Of a DNA stretch of 64,000 bases, positions 29,162 through 37,722 are shown piece after piece (the first letter of the stretch is position 1; every line of letters starts with the position of its first letter). Origin of the DNA: Bradyrhizobium jicamae. Its GTDB lineage: Bacteria > Pseudomonadota > Alphaproteobacteria > Rhizobiales > Xanthobacteraceae. The stretch is taken from NCBI RefSeq assembly GCF_018130695.1, contig NZ_JAFCJX010000003.1:248001-312000 (forward strand), in the 5' to 3' direction. Position numbers and translations under genes: made by a program. The notes beneath the pieces are model-generated. The model was given only the letters and a program-made list of their open reading frames with translations. It did not search any database and had not been told where the DNA came from.

Positions 29162-30484
29162 CTACTTCGAGCCGGCGAACTCGTTCTTCGTCTCGTGCCC
29201 ACCCAGAAACACCAGCAGTCCTGCCGCGAGCGGCAGCAGCGACAGCACCAGCAATCCGGTCGACGTGTTGCCGGTGGATTCCTTCACCCAGCCGATCAGA
29301 TACGGCCCGCCGAAGCCTGCGAGATTGCCGATCGAGTTGATCAGCGCGATCGCGCCGGCCGCCGCCGTGCCGGAGAGCCACGCGGTCGGTAGCGTCCAGA
29401 ACACCGCGAAGGTGCAGAACACGCCGATCGCAGCGACCGTCAGCACGACCATCGTGACGGTCGGATCGGCGATGTAGCTGGAGACGCCGAGCGCAACGGC
29501 GGTGAGCAGCAAGGGAGCGCCGACATGGGCGACGCGCTCGCGGGTGGCATCCGAATGGCGCGCCCACAGGATCATCGCGATGGTACCGAACAGATACGGG
29601 ATCGCGGTGACGAAGCCGGTCTGCGCGTTGGTCAGGCCGAACGCCTTGACGATCGTCGGCAGCCAGAACTGCATGCCATAGAGCGCGCCGACGAAGCCGA
29701 AATAGATCAGGCTGAGCGTGATCACCTTGGGCGAGGCCAGCGCCTCACCGAGGGTGAAGTGCTTGACCGCCTGCTTGGCCGCGATCTCCGCATCGAGCTT
29801 CGCCTTCAGCCAGGCCTTCTGCTCGGCCGAGAGCCAGTCGGCCTTCTCCGGCCGGTCGGTCAGATAGAACCAGGTGACGATGCCGAGCAGCACCGAGGGC
29901 ACGCCCTCGATGATGAACAGCCAGTGCCAGCCCTTCAGCCCCATGATGCCGTCGAGCCCGAGCAGCAGGCCCGAGATCGGGGCGCCGATCACCGTGGAGA
30001 CGGGAACCGCGAGCGCGAACGCCGCGAGGAAGCGGGCGCGATATTCGGCCGGATACCAATAGGTGAGATACAGGATGATGCCGGGAAAGAAGCCGGCTTC
30101 GGCGACACCGAGCAGGAAACGCAGCACGTAAAAGCTGACTTCGCCGCTGACGGTCGCCATCAGTGCCGAGATGATGCCCCAGGTCACCATGATGCGGGCG
30201 ATCCAGCGGCTGGCGCCGAACTTCTCCAGCGCCAGATTGCTCGGCACCTCGAAGATGAAATAGCCGATGAAGAAGATGCCGGCGCCCCAGGCGAACACCA
30301 GCGGCGTGAATTTCAGGTCGGCGTTCATCTGCAAGGCAGCGAAGCCGAGATTGACGCGGTCGAGATAGGAGAAGAAGTAGGCCAGCACCAGGAACGGGAT
30401 CAGCCGCGCGGAGATCGTGCGGATGGTCGAGGTTTCGATGTCGCTGCGCGCGCCGCTCGGCGCGATGGTGGCGGTCTGGCTCAT
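29162..30484 (-). CDS. MFS transporter, anion:cation symporter (ACS) type
   Basis: A 440-residue twelve-helix permease. The signature between helices 2 and 3 and the FSYLDRVNLGFAALQMN segment at TM1 are typical of the ACS branch (phthalate, hydroxyphenylacetate and tartrate permeases). A central cytoplasmic loop (TDRPEKADWLSAEQKAWLKAKLDAE) splits two six-helix halves. It probably imports an organic anion with protons. No catabolic gene adjoins it, so the substrate is undetermined. Confidence 0.88.
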   Translation of the reverse strand: MSQTATIAPSGARSDIETSTIRTISARLIPFLVLAYFFSYLDRVNLGFAALQMNADLKFTPLVFAWGAGIFFIGYFIFEVPSNLALEKFGASRWIARIMVTWGIISALMATVSGEVSFYVLRFLLGVAEAGFFPGIILYLTYWYPAEYRARFLAAFALAVPVSTVIGAPISGLLLGLDGIMGLKGWHWLFIIEGVPSVLLGIVTWFYLTDRPEKADWLSAEQKAWLKAKLDAEIAAKQAVKHFTLGEALASPKVITLSLIYFGFVGALYGMQFWLPTIVKAFGLTNAQTGFVTAIPYLFGTIAMILWARHSDATRERVAHVGAPLLLTAVALGVSSYIADPTVTMVVLTVAAIGVFCTFAVFWTLPTAWLSGTAAAGAIALINSIGNLAGFGGPYLIGWVKESTGNTSTGLLVLSLLPLAAGLLVFLGGHETKNEFAGSK

Positions 30485-30611
30485 GAATTTTCCCCCGGCT
30501 CGCTATTGATCTTGAGGCCGGGTGTTGAGCATCGCGCGTGCGCTGTCAAATGGAATTGCAGGTCAACCGCATTCGCGGGGAGCGCAGCAGCAATGACGAA
30601 ATTCGCGGCTT

Positions 30612-30647
30612 GCAGGGTGGATGAGTTGATGAACCAACCCACCCTGC
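30612..30647. terminator. possible terminator hairpin
   Basis: GCAGGGTGG (30612-30620) pairs with CCACCCTGC (30639-30647). It lies just past the stop of the minus-strand PhnB-like gene. The 9-bp stem has no clear T tract, so it could equally be a degenerate copy of the GGGTGGG repeat family. Confidence 0.35.
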
Positions 30648-30655
30648 GCATCGCG

Positions 30656-31138
30656 CTAGGCTGTCCCCTCATACGCCCGCCGCAAGCCTTCGACGTCGAG
30701 CTTGACCATCCCATACATCGCCTTCACGGCGCGCCTGGCGCCCTCCTGGTCCGGACCGCCGAGATATTGGTGGAGCGCTCTCGGCACGATCTGCCAGGGC
30801 ACGTTGAAGCGGTCGCGCAGCCAGCCGCATCGCTCGGCCTTGCCGCCATTGGCGAGCAGCGCGTCCCAGAGCCTGTCGACTTCGGCCTGATCGACGCAGT
30901 TGATCATGAACGACACGGCATGGGAGTACTCCATCCGCATGCCGCCGTTGATCGCGATGTAGCTCTGGCCGGCGAGCGTGAACTCGACAAACAACACGGT
31001 TCCGGACGTGCCGGCCGGCCCGTCGATGATGTTGTTCTGAACGGAATCGATCCGGGAATCCGGCAGCAGCGAGACATAGAGGTTCGCGGCTTCCTCGGCT
31101 TCGCCATTGAACCACAGGCAGGGGGACACTTTGGACAT
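30656..31138 (-). CDS. PhnB-like VOC-superfamily protein
   Basis: A 160-residue protein of the PhnB / 3-demethylubiquinone-9-methyltransferase-like group in the VOC superfamily: SPCLWFNGEAEEAANLYVSLLPDSRID at the start, then GTVLFVEFTLAGQSYIAINGG and WLRDRFNVPWQIVP near the end. Members are metal-fold proteins whose reactions are mostly unproven. It is followed upstream by two further VOC genes in the same orientation (22-bp gap), so the three may be co-transcribed. Confidence 0.85.
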   Translation of the reverse strand: MSKVSPCLWFNGEAEEAANLYVSLLPDSRIDSVQNNIIDGPAGTSGTVLFVEFTLAGQSYIAINGGMRMEYSHAVSFMINCVDQAEVDRLWDALLANGGKAERCGWLRDRFNVPWQIVPRALHQYLGGPDQEGARRAVKAMYGMVKLDVEGLRRAYEGTA

Positions 31139-31160
31139 GGGTCGCTCCTTCTCTGCGCGA

Positions 31161-31598
31161 TCAGGCAGAGGCGCCGGCGCATTGCGCCTTGGCCGCGGCC
31201 TCGAGATCCATCCAGTTCACGCCCCACATATGACCGTCGAGATCCTCGAAGCTGCGGCCATACATGAAGTCATACTCGTCGACCGGCGAAGGATCGGGAC
31301 GGCCGCCGGCGCTGGTCGCGCGGGCTACGACGTCGTCCACCTCGGCGCGGCTGTCGGCAGTGAGGCACAACAGCACCTGGTTCGAGGTCTTCGCATCGGA
31401 GATCGGCTTTGGCGAGAACGTCCGGAACTTGTCGTGCGTCATCAGCATGATTTGGATGGTCTCCGAGATCACCATGCAGGACGCGGTGTCGTCGGAGAAT
31501 TGCGGATTCCTGCTCGCGCCGACCGCCTCGTAGAAGGCGGTGGCACGGGCAAGATTGCCGACCGGTAGGCTGATGAAGATCATCTTGGCGTTGGCCAT
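31161..31598 (-). CDS. VOC-family (glyoxalase-like) protein, tandem copy A
   Basis: A 145-residue VOC protein: KMIFISLPVGNLARATAFYEAVGA, PQFSDDTASCMVISETIQIMLMTH and a late YGRSFEDLDGHMWGVNWMDLEAA metal-site segment. It is a close paralogue of copy B at 31687-32118; most positions agree, including whole segments such as NPQFSDDTASCMVISETI. ATG 31598 (preceded by AAAGGA) is preferred to the GTG one codon earlier. The function is unassigned; the lactoylglutathione-lyase-like annotation common for this family is not demonstrated. Confidence 0.82.
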   Translation of the reverse strand: MANAKMIFISLPVGNLARATAFYEAVGASRNPQFSDDTASCMVISETIQIMLMTHDKFRTFSPKPISDAKTSNQVLLCLTADSRAEVDDVVARATSAGGRPDPSPVDEYDFMYGRSFEDLDGHMWGVNWMDLEAAAKAQCAGASA

Positions 31599-31686
31599 CA
31601 CGGGGTCCTTTCGCGGGTTGCGCTCCGAGGACGAACCGCATGACGGGCTTCCGACATGGCCAAGGAGATTTTCTTGCGGCGCAGGA

Positions 31687-32118
31687 TCAGGCGGTGGCGG
31701 CGGCGGAATGGGCCTTCGTGGCGGCCTCGACGTCCATCCACATCACTTCCCAGATGTGGCCGTCCGGGTCCTCGAAACTGCGGCCATACATGAAGCCGAA
31801 GTCCTGGGTCGGGGTCGGATCGGCCGAACCGCCGGCCGAGACCGCCTTCATGACCATGTCGTCGACCTCGGCGCGGCCGTCTGACGACAGGCAGATCAGC
31901 ACCTCGCTCGACGTCTTCGCATCGACGATCTTCTTCGACGTGAACTGGCGGTATTTGTCGTGGGTCAGCAGCATCGCAAAGATGGTTTCGGAGATCACCA
32001 TGCAGGACGCGGTGTCGTCGGAGAATTGCGGATTTTTGGTCGCGCCGACGGCTTCATAGAACGCGGTCGATTTGGCGAGATTGCTGACCGGCAGGTTGAC
32101 GAAGATCATCTTGGCCAT
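31687..32118 (-). CDS. VOC-family (glyoxalase-like) protein, tandem copy B
   Basis: A 143-residue paralogue of copy A: KMIFVNLPVSNLAKSTAFYEAVGA and YGRSFEDPDGHIWEVMWMDVEAA. Copy B has the fuller DPDGHIWEVMW pattern, where the Glu is a usual metal ligand; copy A has a Gly-Val pair there (HMWGVNW), so copy A may have lost a ligand. ATG 32118 is used; the frame is open to 32232 without family similarity. The sequence upstream of both copies is also related, showing the duplication included the leader. Confidence 0.82.
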   Translation of the reverse strand: MAKMIFVNLPVSNLAKSTAFYEAVGATKNPQFSDDTASCMVISETIFAMLLTHDKYRQFTSKKIVDAKTSSEVLICLSSDGRAEVDDMVMKAVSAGGSADPTPTQDFGFMYGRSFEDPDGHIWEVMWMDVEAATKAHSAAATA

Positions 32119-32240
32119 GGGAACTCCTTGTGCGCAGGCTCGAGCCGAGGACGAACCTGATGGCAGGCTGCCGACATCCTGCCTAAGGAATTTTTTGCGA
32201 CGTCCTGCCGCAGGCCGTCGCGGTCGCGTCACCAGTGATT

Positions 32241-32340
32241 CCCCTCATGGTGAGGAGCGCGAAGCGCGTCTCGAACCATGCGGCCCGACTGTGGCCTCGT
32301 CCTTCGAGCGCTTGCTTCGCAAGCTCCTCAGGATGAGGGG
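32241..32340. repeat. palindromic repeat (CCCCTCATGGTGAGGAGCGCG type)
   Basis: Imperfect inverted repeat with outer arms CCCCTCAT-GGTGAGGAGC and GCTCCTCA-GGATGAGGGG, inner GCGCGAAGCGCGTCTCGAACCATG and a GGCC core. It is a dispersed palindrome of the kind common in rhizobial genomes. It fills the gap between the VOC and hydrolase genes. Confidence 0.75.
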
Positions 32341-32361
32341 ATGGGTCTGCGCGATGTGAGA

Positions 32362-33381
32362 CTACGTCGCAATCGGCGTCGGCATGGTCAAAAACGCCCG
32401 CGTCACGTGCCAGAACAGCTGGCGGTTGATCGCGAGCGCGACCGAATGCGCGGTGCCGGGCAGGATGATGAACTGGCGGTCGCCGTTCGGCAGAAGGTTA
32501 TAGAACGCCTCGAGGTCGGCGACGGTAGCGATGCCGTCATATTCGCCGCGCACCAGCAGCACCGGCGCCAGCACCTTCTCGGGATGCACGACGGGGAGGT
32601 TCGCGGTCATGTCGAGATAGGTGCCGGTCGGAATCTGGTCGCCGAACTGCATCTCGACATCGGCAAGCACCTCGATCGCGGCGGGATCTGATGTCCCCGG
32701 CTTGTCGCGGGTGGCGATCGAGCGGATCATGTCGCGGTCGCGCTTGCGCATATTGTGGGTGCGATAATAGTCGACTTGCTCAGCCCGTTTTGTAAGTGTC
32801 GGCGATCCCTCGCCCTTGTAGGTGAAGGCGGCGAACACCAGGCGGTCAATCCGATCGGGCGCCACCATCGCGTAGGCGCCGGCGCGTAGCGCGCCGGAGG
32901 ACTCGCCGACGAAGTGATACTTCTTTAATCCGGTCTCGCGCGCGATCACCTCGACCGCGGCCTTCAGATCCTCGGCGCCGCTGGCGATATCGGCATTGCC
33001 CTTGGTGCGGCCGGACTTGCCGTAATTCTCGTGATCCATGGTCCAGCAATCGAAGCCGTAGCGGGCGAACTCGTTCATCACGGAGTATTCGCCCTTGCCG
33101 GGCACGTTGAGATCAAACACGCGCGAGGTCACCGACGAGCCGTGCACGAAGAACACCACGGGACGCGCCGGCTCGCCGGGCTTCGGCGCGCCGACCCGCT
33201 TGCGATACATCCACAAGGGGATGTCGCCCTTCTTGGTCCAGTATTCGCTGCTCCAGATTTCGCCTTCCGCAGGCTGTGCCGTCGCCGCTTGCGCCGAACC
33301 GCCGAGCGCGCCGGAGGCCGCGGCGATGCCGAGGCCCTTGATCACGGTGCGGCGCGGAAAAGACTGGTCGGAATGCGTCAT
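32362..33381 (-). CDS. Tat-exported alpha/beta hydrolase
   Basis: A 339-residue alpha/beta hydrolase with a twin-arginine leader (FPRRTVIKGLGIAAASG, Arg10-Arg11; probable cut near AQA|AT). The fold motifs are the oxyanion loop VFFVHGSSVTSRVFD, the nucleophile elbow HFVGESSGALRAG (Ser), and the terminal His in LPGTAHSVAL. It is presumably a periplasmic esterase or lipase; the substrate is unknown. ATG 33381 is chosen because GGAGA precedes it by eight bases and the Tat motif then lies near the N-terminus. Confidence 0.85.
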   Translation of the reverse strand: MTHSDQSFPRRTVIKGLGIAAASGALGGSAQAATAQPAEGEIWSSEYWTKKGDIPLWMYRKRVGAPKPGEPARPVVFFVHGSSVTSRVFDLNVPGKGEYSVMNEFARYGFDCWTMDHENYGKSGRTKGNADIASGAEDLKAAVEVIARETGLKKYHFVGESSGALRAGAYAMVAPDRIDRLVFAAFTYKGEGSPTLTKRAEQVDYYRTHNMRKRDRDMIRSIATRDKPGTSDPAAIEVLADVEMQFGDQIPTGTYLDMTANLPVVHPEKVLAPVLLVRGEYDGIATVADLEAFYNLLPNGDRQFIILPGTAHSVALAINRQLFWHVTRAFLTMPTPIAT

Positions 33382-33632
33382 GGCGCATCTCCCTGAAAGC
33401 ATCGGATTCTCTGTCCGATCGCGCGCGACCATAGCAGCGCGTCGACGCCCGCGCGAGCGCACGCATTTCACAATGGCAAATACGGTGCACGATTTTGTGA
33501 ACACAACGCCTGGCTGAGGGCGCGGACGTGCGGCGGGTCTCAGCCTAGTCTTGCGCTTCGCGACGACACCGACCGTCCATTGTCATTCGCGCCACGGGTC
33601 ACCGGAGAAGCGCGAAAATTCAGGGAGTGATC

Positions 33633-34853
33633 ATGTTGAAAAAGGCATCCGCCGCTTTGGCGGCAGCATTGCTCTGCTCCGCGCTTCCAGCGACCGGCCA
33701 ACAACTGCCCGACGGACCCGGCAAGGAGCTGGCCCAGGCGAATTGCAACATCTGTCACGCGCTGCTGAGCCGGGTCGGATCAGGCTATACCGCGGACGGC
33801 TGGAAAACCGTACTGCGAATGATGCTCAATCAAGGCGCCCAGGTGCCGCCTGACCAGATCGAGCCACTCAGGGAATATTTGACGCGGAGTTTTCCGGAGA
33901 AAGGCAAGCCCGCCGGCATCGTCATTCCCGGACCGATCGAGGTCTCGTTCCAGGAGTGGCATGTGCCGACGCCAGGCTCACGACCGCATGATCCGCTGGC
34001 CGCGACGGACGGCTCGCTCTGGTACACCGGCCAACTGGCCAACGTGCTTGGCCGGCTCGATCCTGCGACCGGCAAGTTCACGGAATTCCAGCTCAAGACG
34101 CCGCACTCCGGACCGCACGGGCTGCAGGAGGATCGTGACGGCAACATCTGGTACACCGGCAACTCCGGCTCCCTGATCGGAAAGCTCGACCCGAAGAGCG
34201 GCACCGTGACCGAATATCCGACCCCGGAGCCGGGCGACCCGCATACGCTGATCTTCGACAGAAACGGCATCCTCTGGTTCACGATGCAGAACCTCAACCG
34301 GATCGGACGTCTCGACCCGAAGACCGGCGAGATCAAGCTGCTCACCCCGCCGACGGTGAATTCGCGTCCCTACGGCATGGCGCTGAATTCGAAAGGCGCC
34401 ATCTTCTTCGTCGAATTCGGCACCAACCAGGTTGGCAGCATCGATCCGAGCACATTGGAATTTCGCGAGTTCAAGCTGCCGAATGCGGCGTCACGGCCGC
34501 GGCGCATCGCCATCACGAGCGACGACATCGTCTGGTATTCGGACTACTCGCGCGGCTATCTCGGTCGCCTCGATCCCGTAACCGGCAAGGTCACGGAATG
34601 GCCGTCCCCGAGCGGACCTAAATCGGAGCCATATGGCATCTCCGCGATCAACGACATCATCTGGTACAGCGAGTCCGGATCAACCCCGAATACCGTCGTG
34701 CGCTTCGACCCCCGAAGCGAAAAATTCCAGAGCTGGGCGATCCCCGGGGGCGGAAACATCGTCCGCAATACGTCAGTCACGCGCGACGGCAATTTCGTGC
34801 TGGCCAACAGCCTGATGAATGACATCTCGCTGGTCAGGATCAAGCGCGACTGA
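33633..34853 (+). CDS. periplasmic cytochrome c-type motif fused to a Vgb (streptogramin lyase)-like beta-propeller
   Basis: A 406-residue exported protein: signal peptide to about residue 23 (ATGQQ), then a short helical domain with a single haem-attachment motif CNICH (C38, C41, H42). From about residue 110 there is a propeller with six visible repeats of the LWYTG...IGRLDPKTGEIKE type, characteristic of Vgb-family lyases. The ATG 33633 has AGGGAG five bases upstream. A Vgb enzyme linearises streptogramin B antibiotics in the cytosol without haem, so export plus a haem site suggests a different, probably redox or sensing, role. Confidence 0.82.
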   Translation: MLKKASAALAAALLCSALPATGQQLPDGPGKELAQANCNICHALLSRVGSGYTADGWKTVLRMMLNQGAQVPPDQIEPLREYLTRSFPEKGKPAGIVIPGPIEVSFQEWHVPTPGSRPHDPLAATDGSLWYTGQLANVLGRLDPATGKFTEFQLKTPHSGPHGLQEDRDGNIWYTGNSGSLIGKLDPKSGTVTEYPTPEPGDPHTLIFDRNGILWFTMQNLNRIGRLDPKTGEIKLLTPPTVNSRPYGMALNSKGAIFFVEFGTNQVGSIDPSTLEFREFKLPNAASRPRRIAITSDDIVWYSDYSRGYLGRLDPVTGKVTEWPSPSGPKSEPYGISAINDIIWYSESGSTPNTVVRFDPRSEKFQSWAIPGGGNIVRNTSVTRDGNFVLANSLMNDISLVRIKRD

Positions 34854-34866
34854 TTCCCCAACCGCG

Positions 34867-35604
34867 CTACCTTCCCGTGAACCGCGGCGTTCGCTTCTCG
34901 GCGAATGCCTTGACGCCTTCCTTCAGGTCTTCGCTGTCCTTGACCTCGTCCAGCAGCCGCCGCACATCGGCAACCGTTTCCAGCGGTCCCTTCGGCATCG
35001 CCTCGCGCGCCAGCTTCTTCAGCGCGCGGACCACCAGCGGCGCGTTGCCGGCGATCTTCGCCGCCATCTGCTGCGCCAGCGCAACGTGTTGGCCCCGCGG
35101 CGCAACCTTGTTGACGAAGCCGATCTGAAAGGCGCGCTCCGCCGACATCTCCTCGCCGACCAGCAGGAACTCCATCGCGATCTTGTGCGGCATCCGCGCC
35201 ATCACCGAGGAGACGCCGCCGGCCGTGGTGCCGATCTTGCCCTCGGGATAGATGAAGCGCGTGGTCTCCGAGGCCACGCAGAGATCGGCCATCTGCACCA
35301 GCACGAAGGCCCCGCCCACGACCCAGCCTGATGTCGCGGCAATGACCGGCTTGTCGAGTTCGACGCCGAGACCGGGCACCGCGTGCCACATGTTGGCCGG
35401 GAGATCGCCGACATCGGCGCCGACCGAGAAATACTTCTCCTCGGATGACGCCAGCACCGCGACGCGATCGTCGCTGTCGCGAAAGCGCAGCCAGGCGTCG
35501 CGCAACTCCGTGCACAGCGCATTGTTCAGCGCATTGTGCTTCTCACTGCGAACCATCGTGATGGTCGCGACGTGATTGTTGCTCTCGTAGCGGACGAGTG
35601 ACAT
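34867..35604 (-). CDS. crotonase-superfamily protein lacking the first catalytic Glu
   Basis: A 245-residue crotonase fold. The oxyanion-hole stretch EEKYFSVGADVGDL is present. In the next motif, usually GGGxEL, the sequence is GWVVGGAFVLVQMADL, with Val at the first catalytic glutamate. The second glutamate is kept (FIYPEGKIGTTAGGV). A simple enoyl-CoA hydratase reaction is therefore doubtful; isomerase, hydrolase or decarboxylase activities occur in such variants. ATG 35604 (MSLVRYES) is the family start; the frame stays open upstream into a palindromic repeat. Confidence 0.8.
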   Translation of the reverse strand: MSLVRYESNNHVATITMVRSEKHNALNNALCTELRDAWLRFRDSDDRVAVLASSEEKYFSVGADVGDLPANMWHAVPGLGVELDKPVIAATSGWVVGGAFVLVQMADLCVASETTRFIYPEGKIGTTAGGVSSVMARMPHKIAMEFLLVGEEMSAERAFQIGFVNKVAPRGQHVALAQQMAAKIAGNAPLVVRALKKLAREAMPKGPLETVADVRRLLDEVKDSEDLKEGVKAFAEKRTPRFTGR

Positions 35605-35630
35605 GAGTGCTCCCCCCTGGACATTTCCCT

Positions 35631-35709
35631 CGTCATTGCGAGGAGCGTAGCGACCAAGCAATCCATTCCTCTGCTTGCGGCGCTATGGATTGCTTCGCTC
35701 GCAATGACG
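35631..35709. repeat. palindromic repeat (CGTCATTGCGAGGAGCG type)
   Basis: CGTCATTGCGAGGAGCGTAGCGACCAAGCAATCCAT at the left is matched by ATGGATTGCTTCGCTCGCAATGACG at the right, around a short CTGCTTGCGGCG centre. It is a dispersed REP/MITE-like element found in many Proteobacteria. It separates the crotonase and cupin genes. Confidence 0.8.
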
Positions 35710-35712
35710 GCG

Positions 35713-36255
35713 TTACTTCTTCTCGTCGGGATGCCGGTGCACGGGATCGATCCACAGCACCGTCTCCGGCTTCTCGACCGGCTCGATGTCGAGATTGATC
35801 GCGACCGCCTCGCCGTCGGAGCGGACCAGCACGCATTCCAGGACCTCGTCTCGGCTGGCATTGATCTCCTGGTGCGGCACATAGGGCGGCACGAAGATGA
35901 AGTCGCCGGGGCCGGCTTCGGCCGTGAACTGCAGCTTCTCGCCCCAGCGCATCCGCGCCTTGCCCTTCACGACATAGATGATGCTTTCGAGATGGCCGTG
36001 GTGATGCGCGCCGGTCTTGGCGTCCGGCTTGATGCTGACGGTACCGGCCCACAGCTTCTGCGCGCCGACGCGGGCGAAATTGATCGCGGCCTTGCGGTCC
36101 ATCCCGGCGGTCGAGGGCACGTTCGGATCGAGCTGATTGCCGGGAATGACGCGCACGCCGTCGTGCTTCCAGCGCTCGTCATCGTGATCATGATGGTGAT
36201 GATCGTGGGAATGGGTGTGATCGTGGGAACCGCTCATTTTTGTTCTTTCGGACAT
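35713..36255 (-). CDS. cupin-domain protein with a histidine-rich N-terminus
   Basis: A 180-residue cupin. Residues 9-26 are nearly all His and Asp (SHDHTHSHDHHHHDHDDER), a likely metal-holding tail. The cupin barrel follows with motif 1 GAHHHGHLESIIYVVKGKARMRWGE and motif 2 GPGDFIFVPPYVPHQEINA, giving the usual His/His/Glu/His metal ligands. It may be a metal-dependent enzyme or binding protein; no substrate is evident. ATG 36255 is the first start; ATG 36237 (MSGSHDH) is an alternative, and neither has a strong ribosome-binding site. Confidence 0.82.
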   Translation of the reverse strand: MSERTKMSGSHDHTHSHDHHHHDHDDERWKHDGVRVIPGNQLDPNVPSTAGMDRKAAINFARVGAQKLWAGTVSIKPDAKTGAHHHGHLESIIYVVKGKARMRWGEKLQFTAEAGPGDFIFVPPYVPHQEINASRDEVLECVLVRSDGEAVAINLDIEPVEKPETVLWIDPVHRHPDEKK

Positions 36256-36377
36256 CAGGTTTCGTGCAGGGAACGCTAGCGAAAAGCGCGCAGGGAGGCG
36301 AGCGGAAAATCGGAACGTATGGCCGATCTCGCGCGTTGCCCCTGCAAGAATTCAACGCTTTTCAAAGGACAAAAGTC

Positions 36378-36593
36378 ATGGGTAGCACGACCGACAAGAT
36401 CAAGGGCACCACCAACGAGAAGATCGGCCAGGCCAAGCAGAAGATCGGCGAGGCCACGGGTTCTGAAGAAATGCAGGGCGAAGGCGCGATCCAGGAAGCC
36501 AAGGGCAAGGGCCAGAAGGCGATGGGCGATGCCAAGGAGATGGCCAAGGAGGCCATGAACCGCGCGGCGGCTGCGGCGAACAAGAAGCTCTGA
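36378..36593 (+). CDS. CsbD-family stress protein
   Basis: A 71-residue, Lys/Glu/Ala-rich, Trp-free hydrophilic protein: STTDKIKGTTNEKIGQAKQKIGEATGSEEMQGEGAIQEAKGKGQ is the CsbD signature. CsbD proteins are induced in general stress responses; their mechanism is unknown. ATG 36378 has AAAGGAC upstream and homology begins there. The TGA stop is the first base triplet of a four-unit tandem repeat, and a terminator follows at 36658-36687. Confidence 0.88.
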   Translation: MGSTTDKIKGTTNEKIGQAKQKIGEATGSEEMQGEGAIQEAKGKGQKAMGDAKEMAKEAMNRAAAAANKKL

Positions 36594-36650
36594 TCACGAG
36601 CACCCTGATCACAGGCACTCTGATCACAGGCACTCTGATCACAGGCACAA
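36591..36650. repeat. four tandem 15-bp repeats after csbD
   Basis: Units at 36591 (TGATCACGAGCACCC), 36606 and 36621 (both TGATCACAGGCACTC) and 36636 (TGATCACAGGCACAA). The first unit begins with the CsbD stop codon. Each holds a TGATCA palindrome. It may be a simple slippage array. Confidence 0.9.
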
Positions 36651-36657
36651 TGTGATG

Positions 36658-36687
36658 AAGGGACCGGTCCATTCGGGCCGGTCCCTT
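36658..36687. terminator. bidirectional terminator between csbD and the D-hydroxyacid dehydrogenase gene
   Basis: AAGGGACCGG pairs with CCGGTCCCTT across a TCCATTCGGG loop, with T residues after the stem (CCCTTTCG) and A residues before it. It serves the plus-strand csbD transcript and the convergent minus-strand gene ending at 36693. Confidence 0.82.
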
Positions 36688-36692
36688 TCGTG

Positions 36693-37700
36693 TCAGGCTC
36701 GCGGGCGCGCCTTGGTCAGCACGTCCAGATGTGCCAGCACATCCGGATTGACGACGTTGGTCGGCGTTCCCGCCGCATAGGCGACAATCTGATCAAAAAT
36801 GTCCGTGAACTGAATCTCGTATTCGTCGCGCGAGACGTAGCCGAGATGCGGCGTGCAGACGACGTTGGGCATGTTGAGCAAGGGATCGGCGGTATCCCGC
36901 AGCGGCTCCTTCTCGTAGACGTCCACCGCGGCCATGCCGGGCCGTCCTGCGCGCAGCGCATTGACCAGCGCATTCGGTTCGATCAGCGGCGCGCGGCTGG
37001 TGTTGACCAGGAGCGCCGTCGGTTTCATGCGCGCGAGATCCGCAGGCTTCACGATGCCGCGGGTGGCATCGACCAGGCGCATATGCAGTGACAACACGTC
37101 GCAGCGTTCGAAGAAGTCCGCCTTGCTCGCCGCGGTCTCGTAGCCGTCGGCGTGCGCTTTCGCCATCGCCGGCTCGCGCGCCCAGACCAGCACGTTCATG
37201 CCGAACGCCTTGCCGTAACCGGCAACGACGGCGCCGATGCGGCCGTAGCCGTAGATGCCGAGCGTCTTGGTCCGCAGCGTATGGCCGACCCCGATCTGCC
37301 AGTTGCCGGCTTTCAGCGAGGCCATCTGCTGCGGGATCGCGCGCATCGCGGCCAGGATCAGTCCCCAGGTGAATTCAGCCGTGGCGTAGGACGGCGTGTC
37401 CGCATGCTGGCTGGAGGACACGATGATGCCGAGCCGCGTGCAGCTGTCGATATCGATATGCGGATAGACGCTGCGCTGGCTGATCAGCCGCAGCTTCGGC
37501 AACCGCTCGAGCAGCGGCGTTCGAACTTGTGTCCGCTCGCGGATCAGCACCAGCGCTTCGGTGTCCGCCAGGCGCGCGGCGAGCGCGTCGACGTCCTGGA
37601 CGTGGTCGTTCCAGATCGTGACGTCGTGCCCCCTGAGCTTCGCAAAGCAGTCCAGGGTGCGCAGCGTGTCGAAATAATCGTCGAGGATCGAGATCTTCAC
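36693..37700 (-). CDS. D-2-hydroxyacid dehydrogenase family protein
   Basis: A 335-residue NAD-dependent dehydrogenase of the D-isomer family (phosphoglycerate dehydrogenase-like). The Rossmann motif is [17 protein letters not shown] (GYGRIG at 151-156) and the catalytic triad is visible: Arg236 in NTSRAPLIE, Glu265 in YEKEPL and His285 in TPHLGYV. It would oxidise a D-2-hydroxyacid or reduce the ketoacid; the substrate is unknown. The start is GTG 37700. The FKBP gene lies upstream in the same direction after 22 bp. Confidence 0.9.
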   Translation of the reverse strand: MKISILDDYFDTLRTLDCFAKLRGHDVTIWNDHVQDVDALAARLADTEALVLIRERTQVRTPLLERLPKLRLISQRSVYPHIDIDSCTRLGIIVSSSQHADTPSYATAEFTWGLILAAMRAIPQQMASLKAGNWQIGVGHTLRTKTLGIYGYGRIGAVVAGYGKAFGMNVLVWAREPAMAKAHADGYETAASKADFFERCDVLSLHMRLVDATRGIVKPADLARMKPTALLVNTSRAPLIEPNALVNALRAGRPGMAAVDVYEKEPLRDTADPLLNMPNVVCTPHLGYVSRDEYEIQFTDIFDQIVAYAAGTPTNVVNPDVLAHLDVLTKARPRA

Positions 37701-37722
37701 GGCTGCGCTCCCTGCCTTGTCG

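Noticed and set aside
36591..36650. Possible CRISPR-like array
   Set aside because: The 15-bp units are contiguous with no unique spacers, and no cas genes are present.
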